DNA of 8,347 nt, taken from Pseudomonadota bacterium. GTDB taxonomy: Bacteria; Pseudomonadota; Alphaproteobacteria; Rhizobiales; Xanthobacteraceae. Below, piece after piece: positions 1-6,652 of the stretch. Both the position numbers and the translations under genes were made by a program. The stretch is taken from contig JAEWBL010000662.1 of the NCBI GenBank assembly GCA_023391175.1, positions 1 through 8,347 on the forward strand, given 5' to 3'. Positions within the stretch are counted from its first letter, which is position 1. Each line of letters starts with the position of its first letter. A model generated the notes under the pieces. The model was not told the DNA's origin and made no database searches. It saw nothing but the letters and a program-made list of their open reading frames with translations.

Positions 1-1488
1 CTCAAGGGGCGCCTGCTCATGCCGGGGTTCGTGGAGGGACACACCCATCCCCTGCTGGGTGCCTTCCTCACGTCGGGCATCGATCTTCAATTGCCGACCC
101 TGAAGGATGCGCTGGCGGCCATCGAGCGATATGCGAAGGAGAACCCCACCGGCCCCATTCGCGGCTTCGGCTGGCGGGTAGACATGTTCCCGCCGGAAGG
201 CCCAACCCGCGCCGAGCTCGACCGCATCCTGCCCGACCGGCCCGCCTTCTTCTTCGCCATCGACGGCCACAGCCTGTGGGTGAATTCCAAGGCGCTGGAG
301 ATGGCCGGCGTGAACCGCGACACGCCCGACCCCATCCCGCGCTTCAGCTATTACGCCCGCGACGAGAAGGGCGAGCCCACGGGCTATGTGCTGGAAGTGA
401 ACGCCGTGCTCGCCCTCGTCAACGCGGTCGAGCCGATCACCGCCGCCAACCTGGGCAAACTGCTGGACGGCTGGCTGCCCAAGGCCGCCGCCGCTGGCAT
501 CACCGCGCTCTTCGATGCCGGCGTGCCACCCATCGGCTCGAATCAGGGGGCGGTCATCAACCTCTATGTGGATGCCGAGAAGCGCGATGCCCTGCCCTTC
601 CGGGTGTCGGCCTCCTATTCGGTCAAGAGCCTGCCCATCGACGATGTGGTCGAGAAGCTCAAGGACGTCAGCAGCCGGGTGTCGAGCGAGCTGGTCCATG
701 TGGACATCGTGAAGATCGTCGGCGACGGCTCGCAGGGCGGTTACACCGCGTGGCTGATCGAGCCCTATGCCGACATGCCCAACTCCATCGGCGCCTCGCC
801 CTTCACGGAAGCGCAGTGGCACGCGTTGATCGGCGCAGTGGATGCTGCGGGCTACGACGTCCACGTCCATGCCTGCGGCGAGCGCACGGCGCGGGTGGCG
901 CTGGACGCCATCGAGAAGGCGATCGCGACCAACCCCAGGCGCGACCGCCGCAACGCCATCGCCCATCTGGTCTATGTGGAGGACGTGGACAACCCGCGCT
1001 TCGCCAAGCTGAACGTGACGGCGCAATTCTCCGCCAACTGGTCGTCGGCCGATCCGGACACGATGATCAACATGCTGGCGCGCTACGGCCAGCCGCGCGC
1101 TAGCAAGATGTACCGCACCAAGACGATCCTGCGGGACGGCGGGCGCGTGTCGTTCGGCACCGACTGGCCGGCGGCGGGCTATTTCTCCACCTACAAGCCG
1201 CTTGATTCCATCGAGGTGGGCGTCACCCGCCAATTGATCGGGAAGCCGGATGCCGCCGTGCTCGCCCCGGCCGACGAACGGTTGACGGTGGCCGAGGCGA
1301 TCCACGCCAACACGCTGGGCGCCGCCTACCAGATCCGCATGGACGACAGGATCGGCTCGCTGGAGGTCGGCAAGCTCGCGGACCTCATCGTCCTCGACCG
1401 CAACATCCTTGAGGGCGACCCGCGCGACATCCACAAGGCGAAGGTCGAGCTGACCATGATGAACGGGAAAATCCGCCACAAGGCATGA
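1..1488 (+). CDS. Amidohydrolase family 3 (YtcJ-like) metal-dependent hydrolase, 5' end cut off
   Basis: This is the C-terminal 495 residues of an amidohydrolase-superfamily enzyme of the Amidohydro_3/YtcJ type. The family hydrolyses amide, formamide or related C-N bonds on a metal-dependent TIM barrel; the substrate here cannot be told. The frame is open to base 1 and reads LKGRLLMPGFVEGHTHP, the usual join between the N-terminal beta-sandwich and the barrel. So the Met at 19 is internal and about 50-70 residues are probably missing. Visible metal-site motifs are HTH (bases 40-48), a Lys in VKIVGDGSQGG (712-714), HVHACGE (862-882), the His of AIAHLVYVED (964-966) and the Asp of SFGTDWP (1162-1164). 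The C-terminus has the standard IGSLEVGKLADLIVLDRN sandwich-closing motif and ends MMNGKIRHKA. No secretion signal can be judged because the N-terminus lies outside the window. A secreted Cys-rich protein follows 42 bases later on the same strand. Family call is firm; specificity is unknown. Confidence 0.93.
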   Translation, partial: LKGRLLMPGFVEGHTHPLLGAFLTSGIDLQLPTLKDALAAIERYAKENPTGPIRGFGWRVDMFPPEGPTRAELDRILPDRPAFFFAIDGHSLWVNSKALEMAGVNRDTPDPIPRFSYYARDEKGEPTGYVLEVNAVLALVNAVEPITAANLGKLLDGWLPKAAAAGITALFDAGVPPIGSNQGAVINLYVDAEKRDALPFRVSASYSVKSLPIDDVVEKLKDVSSRVSSELVHVDIVKIVGDGSQGGYTAWLIEPYADMPNSIGASPFTEAQWHALIGAVDAAGYDVHVHACGERTARVALDAIEKAIATNPRRDRRNAIAHLVYVEDVDNPRFAKLNVTAQFSANWSSADPDTMINMLARYGQPRASKMYRTKTILRDGGRVSFGTDWPAAGYFSTYKPLDSIEVGVTRQLIGKPDAAVLAPADERLTVAEAIHANTLGAAYQIRMDDRIGSLEVGKLADLIVLDRNILEGDPRDIHKAKVELTMMNGKIRHKA

Positions 1489-1530
1489 TGTCCCGGCCTG
1501 AGCCAACAACACCCACGAATGGTGGACACG

Positions 1531-1857
1531 ATGAAACGGCTTATCGGACTTCTGGTGCTTTTCGCGGCGCTTGGCGGGCTTTCCGCCCAGGCTCAGCCCC
1601 TCCCCGAAATCTGCTCCAAGAAAAAATCCTGCTTCATGACCTTCGACGGCCCGGACCGCGGCTTCTGCCAGGCCTATGTCGAGGGAAAATCCTGCTTCAT
1701 GTCCTTCAACGACGCGGCCGATCGCGGCTGGTGCCAGCACCTGCGCGAGGGCAAGTCGTGCTTCATGGCGCTTGATGGCGCCGCCCGGCAGGCCTGTGAG
1801 GCGGGCCGCATCCCGCGCGAGCACAGGCACTGGATGCGCCTCTGCAGCGGGTGGTAG
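1531..1857 (+). CDS. Small secreted Cys-rich protein with tandem KSCFM repeats
   Basis: A 108-residue precursor of unknown function. It opens with a typical Sec signal peptide: MKR, a hydrophobic core LIGLLVLFAALGGL, then a likely cleavage site SAQA|Q after residue 21. The mature part of about 87 residues holds two full repeats and a shortened third: KSCFM-TFDGPDRGFCQ-AYVEG, KSCFM-SFNDAADRGWCQ-HLREG, KSCFM-ALDGAARQACE-AG. The consensus is K-S-C-F-M-x-[FL]-(x)n-DRG-[FW]-C-Q. All eight Cys (28, 34, 46, 55, 68, 77, 89, 105) lie in the exported part, four to five of them at regular 9/12-13 spacing, which suits disulfide pairing in the periplasm. I chose ATG 1531 over the in-frame ATG 1519 because GGTGGA sits about 5 bases before 1531 and the signal peptide begins there naturally. 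The gene lies 42 bases after the amidohydrolase and may share its transcript. I do not recognise a named family. An envelope or metal-binding role is only a guess. Confidence 0.82.
   Translation: MKRLIGLLVLFAALGGLSAQAQPLPEICSKKKSCFMTFDGPDRGFCQAYVEGKSCFMSFNDAADRGWCQHLREGKSCFMALDGAARQACEAGRIPREHRHWMRLCSGW
1624..1809 (+). repeat. In-gene tandem repeat encoding KSCFM units
   Basis: Three units of 63, 66 and about 57 bases start at 1624, 1687 and 1753, each beginning with the Lys codon of KSCFM. Units 1 and 2 share AAAATCCTGCTTCATG exactly, followed after one mismatch by CCTTC. Unit 3 has diverged at synonymous positions (AAG TCG TGC TTC ATG). The protein-level match is stronger than the DNA match in unit 3, which suggests old internal duplication kept by selection and not a recent slippage product. 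Confidence 0.8.
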
Positions 1858-1860
1858 CCG

Positions 1861-1886
1861 GCACGGCGGGGGTTGCCCCTCCGTGC
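1861..1886. terminator. Possible bidirectional terminator hairpin
   Basis: GCACGG-C-GGGG (1861-1871) pairs with CCCC-T-CCGTGC (1876-1886) around a 4-base GTTG loop, giving 10 base pairs interrupted by one C/T mismatch. It sits 3 bases after the stop of the plus-strand repeat-protein gene and 14 bases beyond the stop of the minus-strand oxidoreductase gene, where a shared terminator would be expected. Neither side has a T-run, so it is not a classical intrinsic terminator. Confidence 0.4.
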
Positions 1887-1900
1887 GCGCGCTCTCGCCC

Positions 1901-2932
1901 TCAGCGCCAGCCGAGGGCCGGGGCCACGTGGGTCAGGATGGCCTCGATGACATGGGCGTTGTAATCGACGCCCAGCTGGTTCGGGACGGTGAGAAGCAGC
2001 GTGTCGGCCTCGGCTATCGCCTCGTCCTCCGCGAGCTGCTTGATGAGCGCGTCCGGCTCGGCGGCGTAGCTGCGGCCGAAGATGGCGCGGGTCTTCTCAT
2101 CGATGAAGCCGATGGAATCCTCCTCCTTCCCGCCCCGGCCGAAATAGGCGCGGTCGCGGTCGTCCACGAGGGCAAAGATGGAGCGGCTCACCGAGACGCG
2201 GGGCGTGCGGGTGTGGCCCGCCTCGGCCCAGGCGGCGCGATAGGCGCGGATCTGCGCGGCCTGCTGGACGTGGAAGGGCTCCCCCGTCTCATCGTCCTTC
2301 AGGGTGGAGCTTTGCAGGTTCAGCCCGAGCTTGGCCGCCCACACGGCGGTGGCGTTGGAGCTGGCGCCCCACCAGATGCGCTCGCGCAGCCCTTCCGAGT
2401 GCGGCTCCACCCGCAGCTTGCCGGGCGGGTTGGGGAACATGGGCCGCGGATTGGGCTCAGCGAAGCCCCCGCCCTTCAGCACCTCCAGGAACACCTCCGC
2501 ATGGCGGCGGGCCATGTCGGCGGCAGTCTGGCCTTCCGGCGGGCCGTAGCCAAAGTAGCGCCAGCCGTCGATCACCTGCTCCGGCGAACCGCGGCTAATG
2601 CCGAGCTGAAGCCGTCCGCCGGCGATGAGATCGGCCGCGCCGGCATCCTCCGCCATGTAGAGCGGGTTTTCGTAACGCATGTCGATAACGGCGGTGCCGA
2701 TCTCGATGCGCTTGGTGCGCGCGCCCACCGCCGCCAGCAGCGGGAACGGGGCCGCAAGCTGGCGGGCGAAGTGATGGACGCGGAAATAGGCCCCGTCCGC
2801 GCCGAGTTCCTCGGCCGCCACGGCAAGCTCGAGGGATTGCAGCAGCGCATCCGCCGCCGAGCGGGTCTGCGACTGGGACGAGGGCGTCCAGTGGCCGAAC
2901 GAGAGAAAGCCGATCTTCTTCAAGGCAGACAC
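1901..2932 (-). CDS. Luciferase-like (LLM class) flavin-dependent oxidoreductase
   Basis: A 343-residue bacterial-luciferase-like monooxygenase. The family uses reduced FMN or F420 to oxidise varied substrates on a TIM barrel; the substrate here is unknown. Landmarks are strand 1 KKIGFLSFGHW at the N-terminus, then AAEELGADGAYFRVHHFA, the stretch KRIEIGTAVIDMRYENPLYM, AEDAGAADLIAGGRLQLGISRGSPEQ and, in the second half, RIWWGASSNATAVWAAKLGLNL. All fit the family, and the length is typical. The start is a choice: I take GTG at 2932 (reading V/M-SALKKIGF), because family members begin just before this strand. A longer reading from TTG at 2959 adds nine residues (AATFHSPE) with no recognisable domain. 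Neither start has a strong Shine-Dalgarno. The gene converges on the repeat-protein gene (43-base gap) and diverges from ygiQ, so it is probably a single-gene transcript. Confidence 0.9.
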   Translation of the reverse strand: MSALKKIGFLSFGHWTPSSQSQTRSAADALLQSLELAVAAEELGADGAYFRVHHFARQLAAPFPLLAAVGARTKRIEIGTAVIDMRYENPLYMAEDAGAADLIAGGRLQLGISRGSPEQVIDGWRYFGYGPPEGQTAADMARRHAEVFLEVLKGGGFAEPNPRPMFPNPPGKLRVEPHSEGLRERIWWGASSNATAVWAAKLGLNLQSSTLKDDETGEPFHVQQAAQIRAYRAAWAEAGHTRTPRVSVSRSIFALVDDRDRAYFGRGGKEEDSIGFIDEKTRAIFGRSYAAEPDALIKQLAEDEAIAEADTLLLTVPNQLGVDYNAHVIEAILTHVAPALGWR

Positions 2933-3050
2933 TTCTGGGCTGTGAAACGTTGCGGCCAACCTAGCCCGGCATCACGCCCGACGCACCTTTCACCTCCGCA
3001 AGCGCGCTTTGCACGCGAAGGGGGCCCGCACGAGAAGATGTGTTCCGCTA

Positions 3051-3165
3051 GAGCACGCGCCGATCTGATTGCTTCGCAATCGGATCGGATCACGCGTTCT
3101 CTTTCTTGAGTTTGGAGGGCGATTCACTGAGCGGATTGATTCAATCCGCTCAGATCGCGCTCCAA
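3051..3165. repeat. Double stem-loop intergenic element with imperfect inverted ends
   Basis: Hairpin 1: CGATCTGATTGC (3061-3072), loop TTC, GCAATCGGATCG (3076-3087), with one T-G wobble. An outer stem GAGCACGCG (3051-3059) pairs with CGCGTTCTC (3093-3101), leaving a 4-base bulge. Hairpin 2: bases 3112-3139 pair with 3141-3165 around a single central T at 3140; the inner 12 bp TGAGCGGATTGA/TCAATCCGCTCA are perfect, and the outer part has one mismatch and a 3-base bulge. The whole block also has related inverted ends: GAGC..GCG..ATCTGA near 3051-3068 against TCAGATCGCGCTC at 3150-3162. It lies between divergent genes and does not look like an intrinsic terminator for either. It resembles the palindromic interspersed repeats (RIME- or MITE-like) common in Hyphomicrobiales; membership of a family is inferred. 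Confidence 0.62.
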
Positions 3166-3178
3166 GGGCCGGGATCGG

Positions 3179-3207
3179 TTGAATTTGCCGCTTTTGATCC
3201 CTATTCG
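3179..3207 (+). promoter_or_regulatory. Weak candidate promoter for ygiQ
   Basis: TTGAAT (3179-3184) and TATTCG (3202-3207) are separated by exactly 17 bases in the short AT-richer stretch before ygiQ. The -35 match is fair and the -10 match is poor. If used, transcription would begin at or very near the ATG at 3214, which would fit the absence of any purine-rich ribosome binding site there. This is speculative. Confidence 0.2.
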
Positions 3208-3213
3208 TCACCC

Positions 3214-5247
3214 ATGGACACACAGGTCTGCCCCACGAAGCCTTTGACTTTCCTGCCCTGGCCCGCCCCGGCCAGACGGCCGGCTCCCTTCCTGCCCATG
3301 AGCCGCGCCGAGATGACGGCGCTCGGCTGGGAGGAGTGCGACATCGTTCTCGTCACGGGCGATGCCTATGTGGATCACCCGAGCTTCGGCATGGCCATCA
3401 TCGGCCGGCTCCTGGAGGCGCAGGGTTTTCGCGTCGGCATCATCTCCCAGCCGGACTGGCAGTCGGCGGAACCGTTCAAGGCGCTGGGCAAGCCGCGCCT
3501 GTTCTTCGGCGTCACGGGCGGCAACCTCGATTCCATGGTCAACCGCTACACGGCGGACCGCCGGCTGCGCCATGACGATGCCTATACCGCCGGCGGCGAG
3601 GGCGGGAGGCGGCCGGACCGCTCCACCATCGTCTACACGCAGCGTTGCCGCGAGGCATACAGGGATGTGCCGATCATCCTCGGCGGCATCGAGGCCTCCC
3701 TGCGCCGGATCGCCCACTACGACTATTGGTCCGACAAGGTGCGCCGCTCCATCCTGGCCGACGCCAAGGCAGACCTGCTGATCTACGGCAATGCCGAGCG
3801 CGCCGTGGTGGAGGTGGCGAACCGCATCGCCGACGGCGAGGCCCCGCGCGACATCGACGACGTGCGCGGCGTCGCCCTGTTCCGCCGCGTGCCCGAGCAT
3901 TACACCGAGCTTCACGCCGACGATCTCGACGCTTCGGACGAAGGCGCCGCGCGCCATCCGGGCGACGTGGTGATCCGCCTGCCGGCCTACGAGCAGGTGG
4001 AGGTGGACAAGGAGGCCTATGCCCGCGCCTCCCGCGTGCTGCACCGGGAGAGCAATCCCGGCAATGCCCGCCCCCTCGTCCAGCGCCACGGCGACCGCGA
4101 CCTGTGGCTGAACCCGCCGCCCATTCCCCTCACCACGCAGGAGATGGACGCGGTCTATGACCTGCCCTACGCCCGCGCGCCGCACCCCTCCTATGGCGAC
4201 GCAAAGATCCCGGCGTGGGACATGATCCGCTTCTCGGTGACGATCATGCGCGGCTGCTTCGGCGGCTGCACCTTCTGCTCCATCACCGAGCATGAGGGGC
4301 GCATCATCCAGAACCGTTCGGAAGGCTCGATCCTGCGCGAGATCGAGCTGATCCGCGACAAGACGCCGGGCTTCACCGGCGTCATCTCCGACATCGGCGG
4401 CCCCACCGCCAACATGTACCGTATGGCCTGCAAGGATCCGAAGATCGAGGCGGCTTGCCGGCGCCCATCCTGCGTCTTCCCCGGCATCTGCCCGAACCTC
4501 AACACCTCCCACGACGACCTCATCCGCCTCTATCGCAAGGTGCGCGAGGTGGAGGGGGTGAAGAAGGTGATGGTCGCCTCCGGCGTGCGCTACGACCTCG
4601 CCGTGGAGAGCCCGGAATATATCAAGGAGCTGGTGACCCACCACGTGGGCGGCTACCTGAAGATCGCCCCGGAGCACACCGAGCGCGGCCCGCTCGACAA
4701 GATGATGAAGCCGGGCATCGGCACCTATGACCGATTCAAGGAGATGTTCGACGCCGCGGTGAAGCAGGCGGGTAAGAAATACTACCTGATCCCCTATTTC
4801 ATCGCCGCGCATCCGGGCACGACCGACGAGGACATGATGAACCTCGCGCTCTGGCTCAAGAAGAACCGCTATCGGGCCGATCAGGTGCAGACCTTCCTGC
4901 CCTCCCCCATGGCGACCGCGACCGCCATGTATCACACCGGCGTCAACCCGCTCCGGGCGGTGCGGCGTGGCGGCAGTGATCGGGTGACGACCGTGACGGG
5001 GCTGCGCCAGCGCCGGCTGCACAAGGCGTTCCTGCGCTACCACGATCCGGACAACTGGCCGCTGCTGCGCGATGCCCTCAAGGCCATGGGCCGCGCCGAC
5101 CTCATCGGCCCGCGGCCGGACCAGCTTGTGCCGGCCCACCAGCCGCCCGGCACCGGCAAGGCCGCCGGCACGCGCCGCCCGGTGCGGCCCGCTCCTGCGG
5201 GCGCGCAGCGCTTCACCACCAAGGGCGTGCCGCTGCGCAAGAAGTGA
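3214..5247 (+). CDS. ygiQ: YgiQ family radical SAM protein
   Basis: A 677-residue protein that matches YgiQ along its length (E. coli YgiQ is about 739 residues). The N-terminal domain (Radical_SAM_N) carries [36 protein letters not shown] and the [16 protein letters not shown] motif. The radical SAM core has the 4Fe-4S ligands C348, C352 and C355 in [18 protein letters not shown], then [16 protein letters not shown]. The DUF3362-type C-terminal part includes [20 protein letters not shown] and [22 protein letters not shown] basic Pro/Ala-rich tail ends PLRKK. The biochemical reaction of YgiQ is not established, although the cluster implies SAM cleavage. I chose ATG 3214 ([16 protein letters not shown]) because the in-frame extension back to TTG 3106 runs through the hairpin element and has no family similarity. 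No clear Shine-Dalgarno precedes 3214. The gene diverges from the oxidoreductase and ends 6 bases from the facing methyltransferase gene. Confidence 0.95.
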   Translation: MDTQVCPTKPLTFLPWPAPARRPAPFLPMSRAEMTALGWEECDIVLVTGDAYVDHPSFGMAIIGRLLEAQGFRVGIISQPDWQSAEPFKALGKPRLFFGVTGGNLDSMVNRYTADRRLRHDDAYTAGGEGGRRPDRSTIVYTQRCREAYRDVPIILGGIEASLRRIAHYDYWSDKVRRSILADAKADLLIYGNAERAVVEVANRIADGEAPRDIDDVRGVALFRRVPEHYTELHADDLDASDEGAARHPGDVVIRLPAYEQVEVDKEAYARASRVLHRESNPGNARPLVQRHGDRDLWLNPPPIPLTTQEMDAVYDLPYARAPHPSYGDAKIPAWDMIRFSVTIMRGCFGGCTFCSITEHEGRIIQNRSEGSILREIELIRDKTPGFTGVISDIGGPTANMYRMACKDPKIEAACRRPSCVFPGICPNLNTSHDDLIRLYRKVREVEGVKKVMVASGVRYDLAVESPEYIKELVTHHVGGYLKIAPEHTERGPLDKMMKPGIGTYDRFKEMFDAAVKQAGKKYYLIPYFIAAHPGTTDEDMMNLALWLKKNRYRADQVQTFLPSPMATATAMYHTGVNPLRAVRRGGSDRVTTVTGLRQRRLHKAFLRYHDPDNWPLLRDALKAMGRADLIGPRPDQLVPAHQPPGTGKAAGTRRPVRPAPAGAQRFTTKGVPLRKK

Positions 5248-5253
5248 GGCGGC

Positions 5254-6615
5254 CTATTCGGGGTCTGCGTCCGTCTCGGTCGCAGCCGCCTCGCGCTGAA
5301 GCACGGCGGCGAAGAAGCCGTCCGTGTCGTGCCGCGCGGGCGTGAGCGCCAGATAGTCGGGATGCGCCGAGCCGGCGATCTGCGGCGCCACCTCGCTCAG
5401 GGGAACGACGCAGAAGGCGGGATGTGCCGCAAGGAAGGCGGCCACCTGATCCTCGTTCTCCTCGGCCAGCAGCGAGCAAGTCGCGTAGACCAGCCGCCCG
5501 CCCGGCTTCACCAGCCGCGCCGCGCTGGCGAGAATGCGGGCCTGAAGCGGCAGCAGCGCATCGAGCCCAGGCCCAAGCACGCGCCAGCGCGCATCGGGAT
5601 TGCGCCGCCATGTGCCGGTGCCGCTGCACGGCGCATCCACCAGCACCCGGTCGAAGCTTGCCTTGTGGCGCTTCACCCAGCGGTCGGTCTCGCTGGCCAG
5701 CGCCCGCGTCTCGATATTGTGGAGCCCCGCCCGCCGGAACCGCTCGGCGGCGCGCTTGAGACGGCCGTCCAGCACGTCGCAGGCGATGACGTGGCCTTTG
5801 TTCTTCATCTGCGCGGCAATGGCGAGCGTCTTGCCGCCGGCACCGGCACAGAAGTCCACCACCCGCTCGCCGGGCCTCGCATCCACCACGACGGCGACCA
5901 TCTGGGAGCCCTCGTCCTGGATTTCCACCTCGCCCGTCTTCAGCATGGGCAGGCGATTGAGCGCCGGGCGCTCGCTGACCCGGATGCCATAGGGCGACAA
6001 AGGCGACAGCTCGGCCGGCAGGCCGACGGCGCGCAGAGCCTCCAGCATCTGGACGCGATCGGCCTTGATGGGATTGACGCGCAGGTCGAGCGGCGCAGGC
6101 GTGAGCGTCGCAGCCATCTCATGGGCGAAGGCCTCGCCGAACCGGCGGCGGAGAGCCTCCGCCGCCCAGTCGGGGCATTCGTAGCGCACGTCGTCCGGCA
6201 TGGAGGCGTGATCGATCCGCGCGCCTTGGAGCTTCACCAGCAGCGCCCGCTCCTGGTCGTTGAGGGGGGCGGGGCCGAACTTGACGCCGTTGAACAGGGC
6301 CTGCACCTGGTCGCGGGTCTTGCCGCCACCGAGCATCAGCCAGGCCAGAAGCCGGTTGCGGGGCGTGTCGGCTCGTCCGTGCCGCTTCAGCCACCAGCCG
6401 AGGCGGGCGTGGTGGCGCAGGAGGATGTAGAGCAGTTCGGAGATCGGCCCCCGCTGCACCGCCGGAATGTCGCGCCGGGTGTGGAAGAAATCGGAAACGA
6501 CGGCGTCGGCCGGACGCGCGCCGGCGTCCACCTCCTCGGTCAAATCGAGGGTTGCGTGGAGAACTGCGGCGAAGCTCACTGAGGCACGATCAGGCTGGAA
6601 ACGGGGCGGCACCAT
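5254..6615 (-). CDS. RsmB/NOP-family rRNA m5C methyltransferase
   Basis: A 453-residue class I SAM-dependent RNA (cytosine-5) methyltransferase of the RsmB/Nop2/Sun type. The likely substrate is 16S rRNA, though the exact site is not shown by sequence. The N-terminal region (about 1-140) is NusB/RsmB-like helical, including LYILLRHHARLGWWLKRHG. LDLRVNPIKADR opens the RNA-binding and catalytic part. Motif I is FCAGAGGKTLAIAA (residues 255-268), motif IV is DAPCSGTGTWRRNPDARW (from D327) and motif VI is VYATCSLLAEEN. The two family cysteines are C330 (PCSG) and C380 (TCS), 50 residues apart, the same spacing as C325/C375 in E. coli RsmB, so the enzyme looks intact. The start is ATG 6615 (MVPPRFQPDRAS). 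The frame stays open further upstream but runs through the J-domain gene in another frame, with Arg/Ser-rich nonsense. The Shine-Dalgarno is weak; a 14-bp palindrome lies just upstream. Confidence 0.93.
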   Translation of the reverse strand: MVPPRFQPDRASVSFAAVLHATLDLTEEVDAGARPADAVVSDFFHTRRDIPAVQRGPISELLYILLRHHARLGWWLKRHGRADTPRNRLLAWLMLGGGKTRDQVQALFNGVKFGPAPLNDQERALLVKLQGARIDHASMPDDVRYECPDWAAEALRRRFGEAFAHEMAATLTPAPLDLRVNPIKADRVQMLEALRAVGLPAELSPLSPYGIRVSERPALNRLPMLKTGEVEIQDEGSQMVAVVVDARPGERVVDFCAGAGGKTLAIAAQMKNKGHVIACDVLDGRLKRAAERFRRAGLHNIETRALASETDRWVKRHKASFDRVLVDAPCSGTGTWRRNPDARWRVLGPGLDALLPLQARILASAARLVKPGGRLVYATCSLLAEENEDQVAAFLAAHPAFCVVPLSEVAPQIAGSAHPDYLALTPARHDTDGFFAAVLQREAAATETDADPE

Positions 6616-6620
6616 AGGCG

Positions 6621-6634
6621 AAGGCTTAAGCCTT
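6621..6634. promoter_or_regulatory. Perfect 14-bp palindrome in the leader of the methyltransferase gene
   Basis: AAGGCTTAAGCCTT is its own reverse complement. It occupies 6-19 bases upstream of the methyltransferase ATG (6615), inside the 37-base gap after the J-domain gene. It could be an operator or a small RNA hairpin limiting ribosome access: in the transcript it would occupy the Shine-Dalgarno position, and the only SD-like bases (AAGG) are part of it. Function is inferred only from position and symmetry. Confidence 0.35.
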
Positions 6635-6652
6635 GGCCATCGCGGGTGTTCT

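Noticed and set aside
1676..3109. A 477-codon plus-strand open frame opposite the oxidoreductase
   Set aside because: It is antisense to a complete luciferase-like gene, begins inside the KSCFM-repeat gene in another frame, and has low-complexity Arg/Gly/Ala composition.
3106..3213. TTG-initiated N-terminal extension of ygiQ
   Set aside because: It reads through the second hairpin of the intergenic element and adds 36 residues with no similarity to the family N-terminus.
3208..5139. A 643-codon open frame on the minus strand opposite ygiQ
   Set aside because: The translation is rich in His, Val, Gly, Ala and Arg with no domain. It mirrors ygiQ codon bias (GC-rich third positions remove antisense stops), and ygiQ on the plus strand matches a known family end to end.
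5329..6582. A 417-codon plus-strand open frame opposite the methyltransferase
   Set aside because: It is an antisense shadow of an intact RsmB-type gene with all catalytic motifs, and shows no recognisable protein motif of its own.
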